Shown piece by piece: positions 1 to 9,605 of a stretch of DNA of 64,000 nt (position 1 is its first letter; the number at the start of each line of letters is the position of its first letter). A model generated the notes under the pieces. It was not told the DNA's origin and did not search any database. It worked only from the letters and a program-made list of their open reading frames with translations. A program made the position numbers and the translations under genes. Origin of the DNA: Arthrobacter_H rhombi (GTDB taxonomy: Bacteria > Actinomycetota > Actinomycetes > Actinomycetales > Micrococcaceae); NCBI RefSeq assembly GCF_039526245.1, contig NZ_BAAAIV010000025.1:240159-304158 (forward strand), read 5' to 3'.

Positions 1-1336
1 CGGCATCATCACCAACGTCGGCGATACGCTCTCCCGCTTCCCCTCCATGGCACTGGATACGTTCGCCTACGATCGGCCTGATGCCTGGCTCAACGGCTGG
101 ACCCTGTTCTTCTGGGCCTGGTGGATCGCCTGGGCCCCGTTCGTGGGCCTGTTCCTGGCCCGTATCTCGCGCGGCCGCACATTGCGTGAGTTCGTTGTCG
201 GCGTGCTCGTGGTGCCCTTCGCGTTCATCCTGCTGTGGATCTCCATCTTCGGGAACAGCGCGCTCGAGCTGATCATCGGCGGCAACAAGGCCTTTGGTGA
301 CGTCGCCATGAACACACCGGAGCAGGGTTTCTACGCCCTGCTGGAGCAGTATCCGTTTGTTCCCTTCAGCGCCGCCATCGCCACCTTCACCGGCTTGCTG
401 TTCTACGTGACCAGCGCCGACTCCGGCGCCTTGGTCATGGCGAACTTCACCTCCAACCTCAAGGATCCCGAGCAGGACGCCGCCAAGTGGGTGCGCGTGT
501 TCTGGGCGGTGGCCACGGGCCTGTTGACGCTGGCCATGCTGCTGGTTGGCGGCGTCGCGACCTTGCAGAACGCGACCGTGATCATGGGCCTGCCGTTCTC
601 GGTGGTGCTGGTGTTCATCATGCTCGGCCTTTACAAGGCACTGCGCGTGGAGAACGCGCTGGCCGGCAGTTTCCGGGCTGGTCTGCACGGTGTGCTGGCC
701 TCCCGTACCCATGCTGCCGGAGCGGATTCGCGCCGGGGCTGGCGCCAGCGCCTCTCCCGGGCCGTCAGCTACCCGGGTAAGCGGTCTGCCCAACGATTCA
801 TCACCGAAGTGGCCCGCCCGGCACTTGAGGAGATGCGTGAGGAGTTCACGGCCCAGGGCATCGAAGCGACCCTGGATACCGAGACGGTCGAACTGGTCGG
901 CATCGACTCGGTCAACCTGGTGGTCAACCACGGTGACGAGCGCGCCTTCAAGTACCAGATCTTCCCCGTCCAACTGGACGTTCCCACCTATGCCACGGCA
1001 TCCGTCAAGGCAGAGAAGTACTACCGCATGGAGGTCTTCTCACTGGAGGGAAGCCACGGCTACGACCTGCTGGGCTGCAGCCGTGAACAGGTCATCGCCG
1101 ACGTCCTGGACCAGTACGAGGTCCACATGGCCTTCCTGCATGAGAACAACGGAGGCATCGGCGGCAGCAAGATCGCCGAAGACACCGACGAGATCACCGA
1201 TTGGGAGGGCGACTTCGAGATGGTCCAGGAAGGCGCCGGTCCCGACCACCAGATCGAGTCGGCGGCTTCATCTTCGACCGAAACCATCGACCCGACGAAC
1301 ACCCGCGGGTCCACCAGCAATCCCGAAAAGGAGTAA
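1..1336 (+). CDS. betT: BCCT-family choline/betaine transporter, C-terminal part
   Basis: The gene enters from the left edge, reading in frame from base 2, and stops at TAA 1334-1336. Its first visible residues form a stretch rich in W, A and R (WAWWIAWAPFVG then ARISRGRT, about residues 40-65 of the visible part), which is the hallmark of BCCT sodium- or proton-coupled symporters for choline, betaine and carnitine. Several more membrane segments follow, then a long hydrophilic cytosolic tail of about 200 residues like that of the BetT subgroup, where the tail controls osmotic activation. It is followed two bases later by betB, so the two are probably co-transcribed. Import of choline or choline sulfate to feed the next genes is inferred from context. 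Confidence 0.9.
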   Translation, partial: GIITNVGDTLSRFPSMALDTFAYDRPDAWLNGWTLFFWAWWIAWAPFVGLFLARISRGRTLREFVVGVLVVPFAFILLWISIFGNSALELIIGGNKAFGDVAMNTPEQGFYALLEQYPFVPFSAAIATFTGLLFYVTSADSGALVMANFTSNLKDPEQDAAKWVRVFWAVATGLLTLAMLLVGGVATLQNATVIMGLPFSVVLVFIMLGLYKALRVENALAGSFRAGLHGVLASRTHAAGADSRRGWRQRLSRAVSYPGKRSAQRFITEVARPALEEMREEFTAQGIEATLDTETVELVGIDSVNLVVNHGDERAFKYQIFPVQLDVPTYATASVKAEKYYRMEVFSLEGSHGYDLLGCSREQVIADVLDQYEVHMAFLHENNGGIGGSKIAEDTDEITDWEGDFEMVQEGAGPDHQIESAASSSTETIDPTNTRGSTSNPEKE

Positions 1337-1338
1337 CC

Positions 1339-2856
1339 ATGTCAGCCATCCCGCAGACCACGTACCCCGATGTGAACACCCTCTTCATCGATGGGTCCTG
1401 GGAGCCGGCGACGTCCGGGGAAACCCGCGGCATCATCTGCCCCGCCGACGGCACCCACGTCTCCACTGTCTCCGAGGCGGGAGCCGCCGATACCGAACGC
1501 GCCATCGCCGCGGCCCGGAATTCCTTCGACTCCGGCGCCTGGTCCTCGGTCCCTGCCCCGGAACGCGGCGCCTTCCTCCTCAAGGTCGCTGCCCGGCTGC
1601 GTGAGCGCAAGGAAGAATTTGCCCGCGCAGAAACCGGTGACACCGGCAAGCGGATTCTCGAGTCCCGCATCGACATGGACGACATCACCAACTGCTTCGA
1701 GTACTTCGGCCGTTTGGCCGGGCAGGATGCGGGGCGCGTCGTCGACGCGGGGGACAACACCGTCGTTTCGCGTATCGCCTACGAACCCGTCGGCGTGTGC
1801 GGGATGATCACCCCCTGGAACTATCCGCTGCTGCAGGCTGCCTGGAAGATGGCCCCGGCCATTGCCGCGGGCTGCTCGTTCATCCTCAAGCCCGCCGAGC
1901 TGACACCGTCGACCTCGATCCTCATGATGGACGTCTTCGCCGAACTCGGCCTCCCGGCCGGCGTGGCGAACCTGGTCACCGGTGCCGGAGCCACGGCTGG
2001 TGCTCCGCTGTCCTCCCACCCCGACGTCGACATGGTTTCCTTCACCGGCGGCCTGCTGACCGGCCGGGTCATCGCTGCAAGCGCCGCGGCAACGGTGAAG
2101 AAGGTGGCCCTGGAGCTGGGTGGGAAGAACCCCAATGTGGTCTTCGCCGACGCCGACTTCGACGCGGCCGTGGACAACGCCCTGAACGGCGCCTTCGTGC
2201 ACTCCGGCCAGGTCTGCTCCGCCGGAGCCCGGCTGGTGGTCCACGAGTCCATCGCCGAGCGGTTCGTTGACGAGTTGGTCCGCCGGGCCGAGGACATCCG
2301 CATTGGCGGGCCCTACGACGAGGACGCCGAAACAGGCCCGCTGATTTCCGGAGCCCACCTGGAGAAGGTCGACGCGTACGTCAAGAAGGGCGTTGCCGAG
2401 GGAGCCCGGCTGAGGACCGGTGGCCGGGCCGCCACCGACGAGGACGGCGCAGGCCTGGGCAAGGGCCACTACTACCTGCCGACCATCCTGGACCAGGTTT
2501 CCCGTGGAATGTCAGTGGTCACGGACGAGGCGTTCGGCCCGACGGTCACCGTCGAGACGTTCTCCACCGAGGACGAGGCCGTGGCGATCGCCAACGACAC
2601 CATCTACGGTCTGGCCGGGGCTGTGTGGACCCAGGACGCCGGACGGGCCCAGCGCGTGGCCGGCCGGCTGCGGCACGGCACCATCTGGATCAACGATTTC
2701 CACCCCTACCTGCCGCAGGCAGAATGGGGCGGCATCGGGCAGTCGGGTGTTGGCCGCGAGCTCGGCCCGACGGGTCTGGGCGAGTACCAGGAGGCCAAGC
2801 ACATCTACCAGAACACTGCGCCACAGGTCACCGGCTGGTTCGCCGAGCGGTCCTAA
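1339..2856 (+). CDS. betB: betaine-aldehyde dehydrogenase (ALDH family)
   Basis: 505-residue NAD(P)+-dependent aldehyde dehydrogenase, the usual length for the family. Visible hallmarks are the cofactor-side motif PWNYPL near residue 155, the general-base Glu of ELGGK at about 259 and the catalytic Cys of GQVCSAG at about 293. The ATG at 1339 was chosen over longer in-frame starts because AAAGGAG lies just upstream and the longer versions would overlap the transporter. In the choline pathway the enzyme oxidises betaine aldehyde to glycine betaine. Choline oxidase can carry out both steps, so this enzyme would mainly mop up released aldehyde. The family call is firm and the substrate rests on the neighbours. 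Confidence 0.9.
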   Translation: MSAIPQTTYPDVNTLFIDGSWEPATSGETRGIICPADGTHVSTVSEAGAADTERAIAAARNSFDSGAWSSVPAPERGAFLLKVAARLRERKEEFARAETGDTGKRILESRIDMDDITNCFEYFGRLAGQDAGRVVDAGDNTVVSRIAYEPVGVCGMITPWNYPLLQAAWKMAPAIAAGCSFILKPAELTPSTSILMMDVFAELGLPAGVANLVTGAGATAGAPLSSHPDVDMVSFTGGLLTGRVIAASAAATVKKVALELGGKNPNVVFADADFDAAVDNALNGAFVHSGQVCSAGARLVVHESIAERFVDELVRRAEDIRIGGPYDEDAETGPLISGAHLEKVDAYVKKGVAEGARLRTGGRAATDEDGAGLGKGHYYLPTILDQVSRGMSVVTDEAFGPTVTVETFSTEDEAVAIANDTIYGLAGAVWTQDAGRAQRVAGRLRHGTIWINDFHPYLPQAEWGGIGQSGVGRELGPTGLGEYQEAKHIYQNTAPQVTGWFAERS

Positions 2857-2896
2857 CCCCCTTTCCCCTCGGATGCTGAACTAGGAGAGAACAGAC

Positions 2897-4504
2897 ATGA
2901 CAGATTTTGAGACGCTGGATGGTTCCAGCTACGACTACATCGTCATCGGCGGCGGTTCCGCCGGTGCCGCGGTCGCCGCCCGGCTCAGTGAGGACCCCTC
3001 CGTGGAGGTCGCTCTGGTGGAGGCCGGCCCCGACGATCGCGGAATCGACGAGATCCTGCAGCTGGACCGCTGGATGGAGCTGCTCGAATCCGGCTACGAC
3101 TGGGACTACCCCATCGAACCGCAGGAAAACGGCAATTCGTTCATGCGCCATGCCCGTGCCAAGGTCATGGGCGGTTGCTCGAGCCACAACTCCTGCATCG
3201 CCTTCTGGGCCCCGCGCGAGGACCTGGACGAATGGGAAACGAAATTCGGCGCCACAGGCTGGAACTCGAAGACCGCGTACCGGCTGTACCAGCAGCTGGA
3301 AACCAACGAGGATGCAGGCCCGGATGCCCCGCACCACGGTGACTCCGGCCCCGTGCACCTGATGAACGTCCCGCCGGCTGACCCCAGCGGCGTCGCCCTG
3401 CTGGATGCCGCCGAACAGGCAGGCATCCCGCGCGCTAAGTTCAACAACAATGAAACCGTCACCAACGGTGCGAACTTCTTCCAGATCAACCGTCGGGCCG
3501 ACGGCACCCGCTCCTCCAGCTCGGTGTCCTACATCCACCCGATCTCCGATCGGAAGAACTTCCACCTGCTCACCGGCCTGCGCGCCAAGGTGCTGGACTT
3601 CGACGACGACAACCGGTGCACCGGCGTCAGCGTCGTGGACAACGCCTTCGGCAAGACCTTCCACCTGACGGCCCGCCACGAGGTCGTCGTCTCCGCCGGC
3701 GCGATCGACTCGCCGAAGCTGCTGATGCTCTCGGGTATCGGCCCGGCAGAGCACCTGAAGGAACACCGCGTGCCGGTGCGGGTGGACTCGCCAGGAGTGG
3801 GCGAGCACCTGCAGGACCACCCAGAGGGTGTCATCCAGTGGGAGTCCAAGAAGCCGATGGTCACCGAATCGACCCAGTGGTGGGAGATCGGCGTCTTCAC
3901 GCAGACCACCGACGGACTGGATCGCCCCGACCTGATGATGCACTACGGATCGGTGCCCTTCGACATGCACACCCTGCGCCAGGGGTACCCGACCACGGAG
4001 AACGGCTTCTGCCTGACCCCGAACGTCACCCATGCCAAGTCCCGGGGGACTGTCCGCCTGCGCAGCAGCGACTACCGCGACAAGCCCATGGTCGACCCGC
4101 GCTACTTCACGGATGAAGAAGGCCACGACATGCGCGTCATGGTCGCCGGCATCCGCAAGGCCCGCGAGATCGTCTCCCAGCCTGCCATGGCCGAATGGGC
4201 GGGCCAGGAGCTCTACCCGGGCACCGAGGCGCAGTCGGATGAGGAGATCGCCGACTACATCCGCCGCACGCACAACACGGTCTACCACCCGGCCGGAACC
4301 GTGCGTTTGGGTGCAGCCGAGGATCCCATGTCGCCGCTGGATCCCCAGCTGCGGGTCAAGGGCGTCACCGGGCTGCGCGTCGCCGACGCCTCGGTCATGC
4401 CCGAATTGGTCACCGTGAACCCGAACATCACCACCATGATGATCGGCGAACGCTGTGCCGAAATGATCCGCGAGGACCACAAGGCTTCCTCACCGGCGGT
4501 CTGA
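2897..4504 (+). CDS. codA: choline oxidase (GMC flavoprotein)
   Basis: 535 residues. The FAD-binding GGGSAG motif lies at about 18-23. The sequence is very close, as I remember it, to Arthrobacter globiformis choline oxidase (546 residues) and not to the BetA dehydrogenase group: the segments around LQLDRWMELLESGYDWDYP and KVMGGCSSHNSC match. The His of SSHNS (about residue 97) corresponds to the residue that covalently carries FAD. The C-terminal HNTVYHPAGTVR (His about 464) and NPNITTMM (Asn about 508) carry the catalytic His/Asn pair. The enzyme oxidises choline to betaine aldehyde and on to glycine betaine using O2, releasing H2O2. AGGAGA lies upstream of the ATG. It follows betB by 40 bases. 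Confidence 0.95.
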   Translation: MTDFETLDGSSYDYIVIGGGSAGAAVAARLSEDPSVEVALVEAGPDDRGIDEILQLDRWMELLESGYDWDYPIEPQENGNSFMRHARAKVMGGCSSHNSCIAFWAPREDLDEWETKFGATGWNSKTAYRLYQQLETNEDAGPDAPHHGDSGPVHLMNVPPADPSGVALLDAAEQAGIPRAKFNNNETVTNGANFFQINRRADGTRSSSSVSYIHPISDRKNFHLLTGLRAKVLDFDDDNRCTGVSVVDNAFGKTFHLTARHEVVVSAGAIDSPKLLMLSGIGPAEHLKEHRVPVRVDSPGVGEHLQDHPEGVIQWESKKPMVTESTQWWEIGVFTQTTDGLDRPDLMMHYGSVPFDMHTLRQGYPTTENGFCLTPNVTHAKSRGTVRLRSSDYRDKPMVDPRYFTDEEGHDMRVMVAGIRKAREIVSQPAMAEWAGQELYPGTEAQSDEEIADYIRRTHNTVYHPAGTVRLGAAEDPMSPLDPQLRVKGVTGLRVADASVMPELVTVNPNITTMMIGERCAEMIREDHKASSPAV

Positions 4505-4508
4505 TCGA

Positions 4509-4590
4509 GGGCCCCAGCGGACGCTGCAACGCGGACCGATACAACGACCCGGGTGGCCTTGAGCCTGGTCAGAGTATCCCGCTGGGGCCC
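4509..4590. repeat. 12-bp perfect inverted repeat downstream of codA
   Basis: GGGCCCCAGCGG at 4509-4520 is exactly complementary in reverse to CCGCTGGGGCCC at 4579-4590, separated by 58 bases. It starts four bases after the codA stop. It could close a long terminator-like or structured 3' untranslated region. There is no clear T-run after it, so its role is open. Confidence 0.6.
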
Positions 4591-5665
4591 CGTTTCGGCA
4601 TCATGACGGGGCGGGCCGAATCCTGACAGGCAGGGCTTCGGCACATATTCCCCGGGTGCCTGCTGCCCCTTCCGGAAAGGGACTCCACACCTGCGGAATC
4701 CCCTCGAGGCACCCAACCAATCGGCTGCTGTTCGTCAGCACGCCGTCCATCAGCTGGCCCGGTGCTGAACTTCGCATCGCATCAGCGAAGTGTTCCGCGG
4801 CTGGGCCTCTTTCCCTCGATGTCCGGGTCGTCCAGGCCGTGCTCTGTGATGGCTAATATTCGCCGCCGCCATGAGTCCAGACCCACCCGATGGAGGCCCA
4901 CCCGGGAGGTCATGCCTGACCACCCAGCGGCGCAGACCCTGCCTCATGACCCTCTCGCCCGCTGCACATGGGCGCAGCGACGCCTCACCGCCGAGCCGGG
5001 CGCTCCTGCAGGTACTGCTGATCCGGGATGAACCGGTCGAACTTCTGCCTCAATGGCAGGCCAGCAGGCGGTGGGGTCCTGAGGAAGACTCCCACCCGTT
5101 GACAGTGGTTAATGGGCCAGTTAGTGTCCGAGATGATGACCTACCCGACCTTATGTGCTGACCGCCGCCGCATGCGTGGAGGCGTCACTAAGGCTGTGTC
5201 GGCACCCCCTCTCCGCAATCTTCCGACGTCGTGTGCCGGACTTTCCCCTGCGGGGTTTGCGAACGACTCGTGGTCACCGGCCGCCATCGGCTGGTGGGGC
5301 GGCGAACCCTAAACCAGGGTCCCCCCGGAAGCCCGAGCTGGCTCCGTTCTGACCGGGCAGCCGCCCCCCCCTGCCGCCCCCGGTGTACTTCGATGGCTTC
5401 GTGGAGTTTGCCTGACGGCGCGCTCTGGAACGAAGCCCGCTACCTGTATCGGCATGCGGGCGTTGGCCATGAGCCAACCTCATGTTGCCGGCGCAGCTGC
5501 CGCCGGCCAGACCCCTGATCTGGTCCTGCGTAACCTGTGCGCGAGCCATGGCGCGCTCGCCGCTCCCCGCCGTACCGTGACCCCACCCTTCGGGGCAGGG
5601 GAGTTGGCGGCAGCCACCACCGTTGCTTGAACCGTCTTTGCACGCCTCAACCGAGAGGAATCTCC
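4591..5665. other. gene-free stretch before choline-sulfatase
   Basis: About 1.1 kb without a convincing coding frame on either strand: the open frames present are short, carry odd amino-acid composition and have no ribosome site. The right half contains a plausible promoter near 5099-5127. Further right are several short perfect hairpins, for example GTTGGC/GCCAAC at 5462-5478 and GCCGGC/GCCGGC at 5488-5508, so a long structured leader of the sulfatase mRNA or a small RNA is possible. No known riboswitch or RNA family was recognised. Confidence 0.5.
5099..5127 (+). promoter_or_regulatory. candidate sigma70-type promoter
   Basis: TTGACA at 5099-5104 is followed after 17 bases by TAGTGT at 5122-5127, which fits the relaxed actinobacterial -10 consensus. 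It points toward the choline-sulfatase gene and would leave a leader of about 530 bases. This is a prediction from sequence only. Confidence 0.4.
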
Positions 5666-7201
5666 ATGACCCTGAAACGACCGAACATCGTGGTCATCCA
5701 AGCTGACCAAATGGCGGCCCAAGCGCTGGGGGCCTATGGTGACGATGCAGCCAAGACCCCGAACATCGACGCGTTGGCCAACAGCGGTGCAGTGTTCGAG
5801 AGGGCCTACTGCAATACCCCCTTGTGTGCGCCGTCCCGCGCGTCGATGATGGTGGGGGAGCTGCCCTCGGATGTCGGATGCTACGACAACGGGGATGAAT
5901 TCGCGGCCTCCTCACCGACCTTTGCACATCGCCTACGCGCCGTTGGCTACCACACGACGTTGATCGGCCGCATGCATTTCATCGGTCCCGATCAGCAGCA
6001 TGGGTTCGAGGAACGACTGACGACCGATGTCTACCCCGCAGATCTGGACATGGTTCCGGACTGGACCCTCACGCTGGACCAGCGGTTGCAGTGGTACCAC
6101 GACGCCGATGCCGTCTTCAACGCCGGGGTCTCGAAGGCCACGGTGCAACAAGACTTCGACGAGGAAGTAGGTTTTCGTGCGATCCGCCACCTGAACGACC
6201 GGGTGCGGGCAAACCAGGCGGCGGGCGAAGACATCCCCTTTCTCATGGTGGCCTCATTCATCCACCCGCATGACCCGTACGAACCACCGCGCGAACACTG
6301 GGACCGCTTCGAGGACGTGGCGATCCCGGATCCCAAGAACCCCGCGGTACCCGCTGCCGACCAGGATCCGCATACCCACCGGCTCCGCGCGATGAGTGGG
6401 TTCGACACGCGTGATCCGAGCATCGAAGGAGTACGCAGGGCCCGTCGCGCGTACTACGCCGCAGTCAGCTACATCGACGACCACATCGGGCGCATCCAGC
6501 GGCGGCTCGAGGAGCTGGGACTGGCCGAGAACACCGTCATCATCATGACCAGTGACCATGGCGACATGCTCGGTGAGAAGGGGCTGTGGTTCAAGATGTC
6601 ACCCTACGAGCAATCGTCCAGGGTGCCGCTGATCATGCATGGGGCGCAAGAGCTGGTGCCGAGGGGGCGCTTCGCCAACCCGGTGTGCCTCCTGGATCTC
6701 ATGCCGACGCTGGTCGAACTCTCCGGCGCCCCGGAGGCACGCTCAGCAGGGATGTCCCTGCTGGAATCCGCTCGTCGTGAGATCGAGGGAAAGACCGCTC
6801 CCGAGGACCGGGACATCGTGATCGAGTACCTGGCGGAAGGCACCTACCGACCCCAGATAACCCTCGTCCGCGGCCGGTATAAATACGTCATGTGCCCCGG
6901 GGACCCGGACCAGCTCTTCGACCTGAGCAACGACCCGGACGAATTGAACAACCGGGCCGCGGATCACGAGTACGCGGACGTGCTCGGCCAGCTACGCCAG
7001 ACGCTCGAGGCACGGTATGACCTTGCCGCGCTGGAGTCCGGGGTCCTGGCCAGTCAGGGAAGTCGCCAGCTGGTGGCCAGGGCGCTGCAGCAGGGCCGGG
7101 TGCAGCACTGGGACTTCGAACCCCGGGCGGAGCAACGCTATGTCCGCGGCGACTTCTGGAATTCCCTGGCCTACGGAACGATTCCCGACCCCACCGTGTG
7201 A
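5666..7201 (+). CDS. betC: choline-sulfatase
   Basis: 511 residues. The sulfatase signature CAPSR begins with Cys54, the residue that a formylglycine-generating enzyme would convert to the catalytic aldehyde. The stretch around it (YCNTPLCAPSRASMM) and the later MHFIGPDQ, HGFEERLTTD and YPAD segments are the pattern of choline-sulfatases and not of generic aryl sulfatases. A second metal-site segment, SDHGDMLGEKG, lies near residue 295. The enzyme hydrolyses choline-O-sulfate to choline and sulfate, feeding choline oxidase just upstream. The ATG at 5666 has GAGAGGAA before it; the longer in-frame extension upstream has no ribosome site. The substrate is assigned from similarity plus context. 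Confidence 0.9.
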   Translation: MTLKRPNIVVIQADQMAAQALGAYGDDAAKTPNIDALANSGAVFERAYCNTPLCAPSRASMMVGELPSDVGCYDNGDEFAASSPTFAHRLRAVGYHTTLIGRMHFIGPDQQHGFEERLTTDVYPADLDMVPDWTLTLDQRLQWYHDADAVFNAGVSKATVQQDFDEEVGFRAIRHLNDRVRANQAAGEDIPFLMVASFIHPHDPYEPPREHWDRFEDVAIPDPKNPAVPAADQDPHTHRLRAMSGFDTRDPSIEGVRRARRAYYAAVSYIDDHIGRIQRRLEELGLAENTVIIMTSDHGDMLGEKGLWFKMSPYEQSSRVPLIMHGAQELVPRGRFANPVCLLDLMPTLVELSGAPEARSAGMSLLESARREIEGKTAPEDRDIVIEYLAEGTYRPQITLVRGRYKYVMCPGDPDQLFDLSNDPDELNNRAADHEYADVLGQLRQTLEARYDLAALESGVLASQGSRQLVARALQQGRVQHWDFEPRAEQRYVRGDFWNSLAYGTIPDPTV

Positions 7202-7241
7202 TCCAGAGAGCGGGTCGTCTCAGTCGCATTCCACGCGGTGG

Positions 7242-7655
7242 CTAGCGCTTCTTCGCGGCCTTCGGCTTCGCCTTGCCCTTGCGGGCGATGGCGCGCAGCT
7301 GGATGATCCGTGCCGCCCCGGCGATCGCCACGACGATGCCGCCGCCCACTGCCGCGACGAACAACGCCAAGCCCAGCTGGACGGTGCCCCGCAGGCCGAA
7401 GTACTGCAGGTCCACGGTGTTGGTGTTCTGCGCGATGAAGATGATCAGCAGGACCAACAGCACCAGCGCCAAAACGGTGGCCGTCCACATGACACCGCTG
7501 CGGGTCACCCGCATCGGGTCCTCGGCGGTGGTGGCCGGCACCGGTTCGGATCCGGGGCGTCCGGTGGCGGTCCCACCGACGAGATCGCCCTGGGCGGGAT
7601 CAACCGGGTCCTGGTGGGGCATCGGGTTCTTCTGCGGGTCCTTCGACATCTGCAT
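7242..7655 (-). CDS. LapA-domain (DUF1049) membrane protein
   Basis: 137 residues: a hydrophilic N-terminal half, two closely spaced membrane helices (about residues 55-78 and 90-112) and a basic tail rich in Lys and Arg. This two-helix layout with the QNTNTVDLQYFG segment between the helices is that of the lipopolysaccharide-assembly-protein-A-like domain, common in Gram-positive actinobacteria, where its role is not settled. The start at 7655 is backed by GAGGAAAGG; an ATG two codons later is an alternative. It is convergent with choline-sulfatase. Confidence 0.75.
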   Translation of the reverse strand: MQMSKDPQKNPMPHQDPVDPAQGDLVGGTATGRPGSEPVPATTAEDPMRVTRSGVMWTATVLALVLLVLLIIFIAQNTNTVDLQYFGLRGTVQLGLALFVAAVGGGIVVAIAGAARIIQLRAIARKGKAKPKAAKKR

Positions 7656-7775
7656 GCCTTTCCTCGACGGGTGGTGTGCCAGCCACGGGGGCTCTGGGCA
7701 ACAGCATACGTTCCGCGACCGGTGGGGGCGGGCGGATTGGTAGTGTTTGGCTGTATCCGTCCCGAAGGAGCCGCC

Positions 7776-8819
7776 GTGAACCAGCACCCCGCCCTGCGCA
7801 CCGCAGTCATCGGATTCGGCCTCTCCGGCCGGGTCTTCCACACACCCCTGATCGTCGCGGACCCCGCCTACTCGCTCGAGGCCATCGTCACCGGCAACCC
7901 GGAACGTGCCGCCCAGGCCTCCACACTGCACCCCGGCGCGCAGATCCTGCCCGACGCCGAGGCGCTCTTCGCGCGCGCCGACGATTTCGACGTCGTGGTC
8001 ATCGGCACCCCGCCGGACACCCATGCCGAGCTGGCGTTGGCCGCCATCGGCCACGGTCTGCACGTGGTCGTGGACAAGCCCTTCGCCATCAGCAGCCGCG
8101 CAGGCCGGGAAGTGGTCGACGCGGCCCAGCAGGCCGGCGTCGTGCTCTCCGTGTTCCAGAACCGCAGGTGGGACGCCGATTTCCTGACCGTTTCACGGCT
8201 CGTCGCCGACGGCGCGCTCGGCGCGGTGCACACGTTCGAGTCACGGTTCGAACGCTGGAAACCTGCGGGCTTGCGTGCCTGGAAGGACACTGCCGGGCTG
8301 GCCGGCGGTGGGGGCATCCTGTTCGATCTGGGCACGCACGTCATCGACCAGGCGCTGGCACTCTTCGGACCGGCCACCTCGGTGTACGGCGAAACCCGCA
8401 GGCTCAGCGCAGGGGGATCGGACGCTGACGAGGACGCGTTCGTCGCGATCCGCCACGCCTCAGGGGTGGACTCCCACCTGTCGCTGGGACTGCACTTCGC
8501 CACCCCCGCGCCCCGATTCCGGGTGCTGGGCACCGAGGCCGGCTACGAGGTCTGGGGCATGGACGGGCAGGAGGCAGCGCTCGACGGCGGGGCCTCACCC
8601 ACCGACCCCGGCTATGGCCAGGTGCCCCGGGACCAGTGGGGCAGCCTCGGGGTACCCGGTGCGCTGGAGCCGGTCCCCGCGGCGACCGGGGACTACCCGG
8701 CGTTCTACCGCGGGTTTGCCGCCGCCGCGCACGGCGATGGCCCCCTGCCGGTGGACCCGGCCGACGCGATCGCCGTACTGGAGATCATCGAAGGGATCCA
8801 CGCCTCCCACCGCCCCTGA
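7776..8819 (+). CDS. Gfo/Idh/MocA-family oxidoreductase
   Basis: 347 residues starting at GTG 7776, six bases after GAAGGAG. The N-terminal Rossmann fold has VIGFGLSGRVFH near residues 10-21 and the family EKP-like motif appears as VDKPFA near 95. A C-terminal dimerisation and substrate domain follows. Members are NAD(P)-dependent dehydrogenases of sugars, inositols or related polyols. This one resembles the YdgJ/YvaA-like subgroup. The gene stands alone between two minus-strand genes, so the substrate cannot be read from context. Confidence 0.85.
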   Translation: MNQHPALRTAVIGFGLSGRVFHTPLIVADPAYSLEAIVTGNPERAAQASTLHPGAQILPDAEALFARADDFDVVVIGTPPDTHAELALAAIGHGLHVVVDKPFAISSRAGREVVDAAQQAGVVLSVFQNRRWDADFLTVSRLVADGALGAVHTFESRFERWKPAGLRAWKDTAGLAGGGGILFDLGTHVIDQALALFGPATSVYGETRRLSAGGSDADEDAFVAIRHASGVDSHLSLGLHFATPAPRFRVLGTEAGYEVWGMDGQEAALDGGASPTDPGYGQVPRDQWGSLGVPGALEPVPAATGDYPAFYRGFAAAAHGDGPLPVDPADAIAVLEIIEGIHASHRP

Positions 8820-8837
8820 CCGGGACCTGGCGCCCCG

Positions 8838-9605
8838 TCAGAGGACCTTGGAGAGGAAGGCCTTCGTCCGCTCGTGGGCGGGCGCGGTGAGCACCTGGCG
8901 CGGATCCCCTGACTCGACGACGACGCCGCCGTCCATGAAGACCAGGGAATCGGCGACTTCGCGGGCAAAGCCCATCTCGTGGGTGACCACGATCATGGTC
9001 ATCCCACTGGAGGCCAGCTCCTTCATCACCTCCAGGACCTCACCGACCAGTTCCGGGTCCAGCGCACTGGTGGGCTCGTCGAAGAGCATCAGCTTGGGGT
9101 CCATGGCCAGGGCGCGGGCGATGGCCACCCGTTGCTGCTGCCCCCCGGAGAGGTGCGCGGGGAAATGGTCCCCCTTGTCGCCCAACCCGACACGGGCCAG
9201 GAGCTCGTTGGCCCGGGCCGTCGCCTTGGCCTTGGAGAGCTTCTTGACGCGCATCGGTGCCTGGATGATGTTCTCCAGCGCCGTGAGGTGGGGGAAGAGG
9301 TTGAAACGCTGGAACACCATGCCGATCTCCCGGCGCTGGAACGCTGCCTCCTTGGGACGGAGCTCATAGAGCTTTTCCCCTTTCTGCCGGTAGCCGACCA
9401 GTTGCCCCTGGACGGAGAGCCGTCCGGCATCGACCCGCTCCAGGTGGTTGATGCAGCGCAGGAACGTTGACTTGCCCGACCCGCTGGGCCCGACGATGCA
9501 CAGCACCTCGCCGGCCTTCACGGTGAGGCTGATGCTGCGCAGGACCTGGTTGCTGCCAAAACTCTTGGACACCCGGTCGGCGTGCACCATGTCGATCTCG
9601 TTCAT
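8838..9605 (-). CDS. polar amino-acid ABC transporter, ATP-binding protein
   Basis: 255 residues. Walker A GPSGSGKST lies near residue 40, the Q-loop is QRFNLFPHLT, the signature is LSGGQQQR, Walker B is LMLFDEPTSALDP and the switch His lies in VVTHEMGFA. This is the GlnQ/HisP-type subfamily for polar amino acids, though it carries an insertion (GYRQKGEKLYELRPKEAA) between Walker A and the Q-loop as in some actinobacterial cystine or basic-amino-acid importers. AGGAGG precedes the start, which overlaps the stop of the permease gene by four bases, so it is the last gene of a three-gene operon. Confidence 0.88.
   Translation of the reverse strand: MNEIDMVHADRVSKSFGSNQVLRSISLTVKAGEVLCIVGPSGSGKSTFLRCINHLERVDAGRLSVQGQLVGYRQKGEKLYELRPKEAAFQRREIGMVFQRFNLFPHLTALENIIQAPMRVKKLSKAKATARANELLARVGLGDKGDHFPAHLSGGQQQRVAIARALAMDPKLMLFDEPTSALDPELVGEVLEVMKELASSGMTMIVVTHEMGFAREVADSLVFMDGGVVVESGDPRQVLTAPAHERTKAFLSKVL

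Noticed and set aside
690..1604. Long open frames overlapping the transporter and betB in other frames
   Set aside because: They are Arg/Pro/Ser-rich shadows typical of GC-rich DNA, with no ribosome site or family match.
2828..4480. 550-codon minus-strand frame opposite codA
   Set aside because: It is the complement of a clearly real gene and its translation resembles no protein family.
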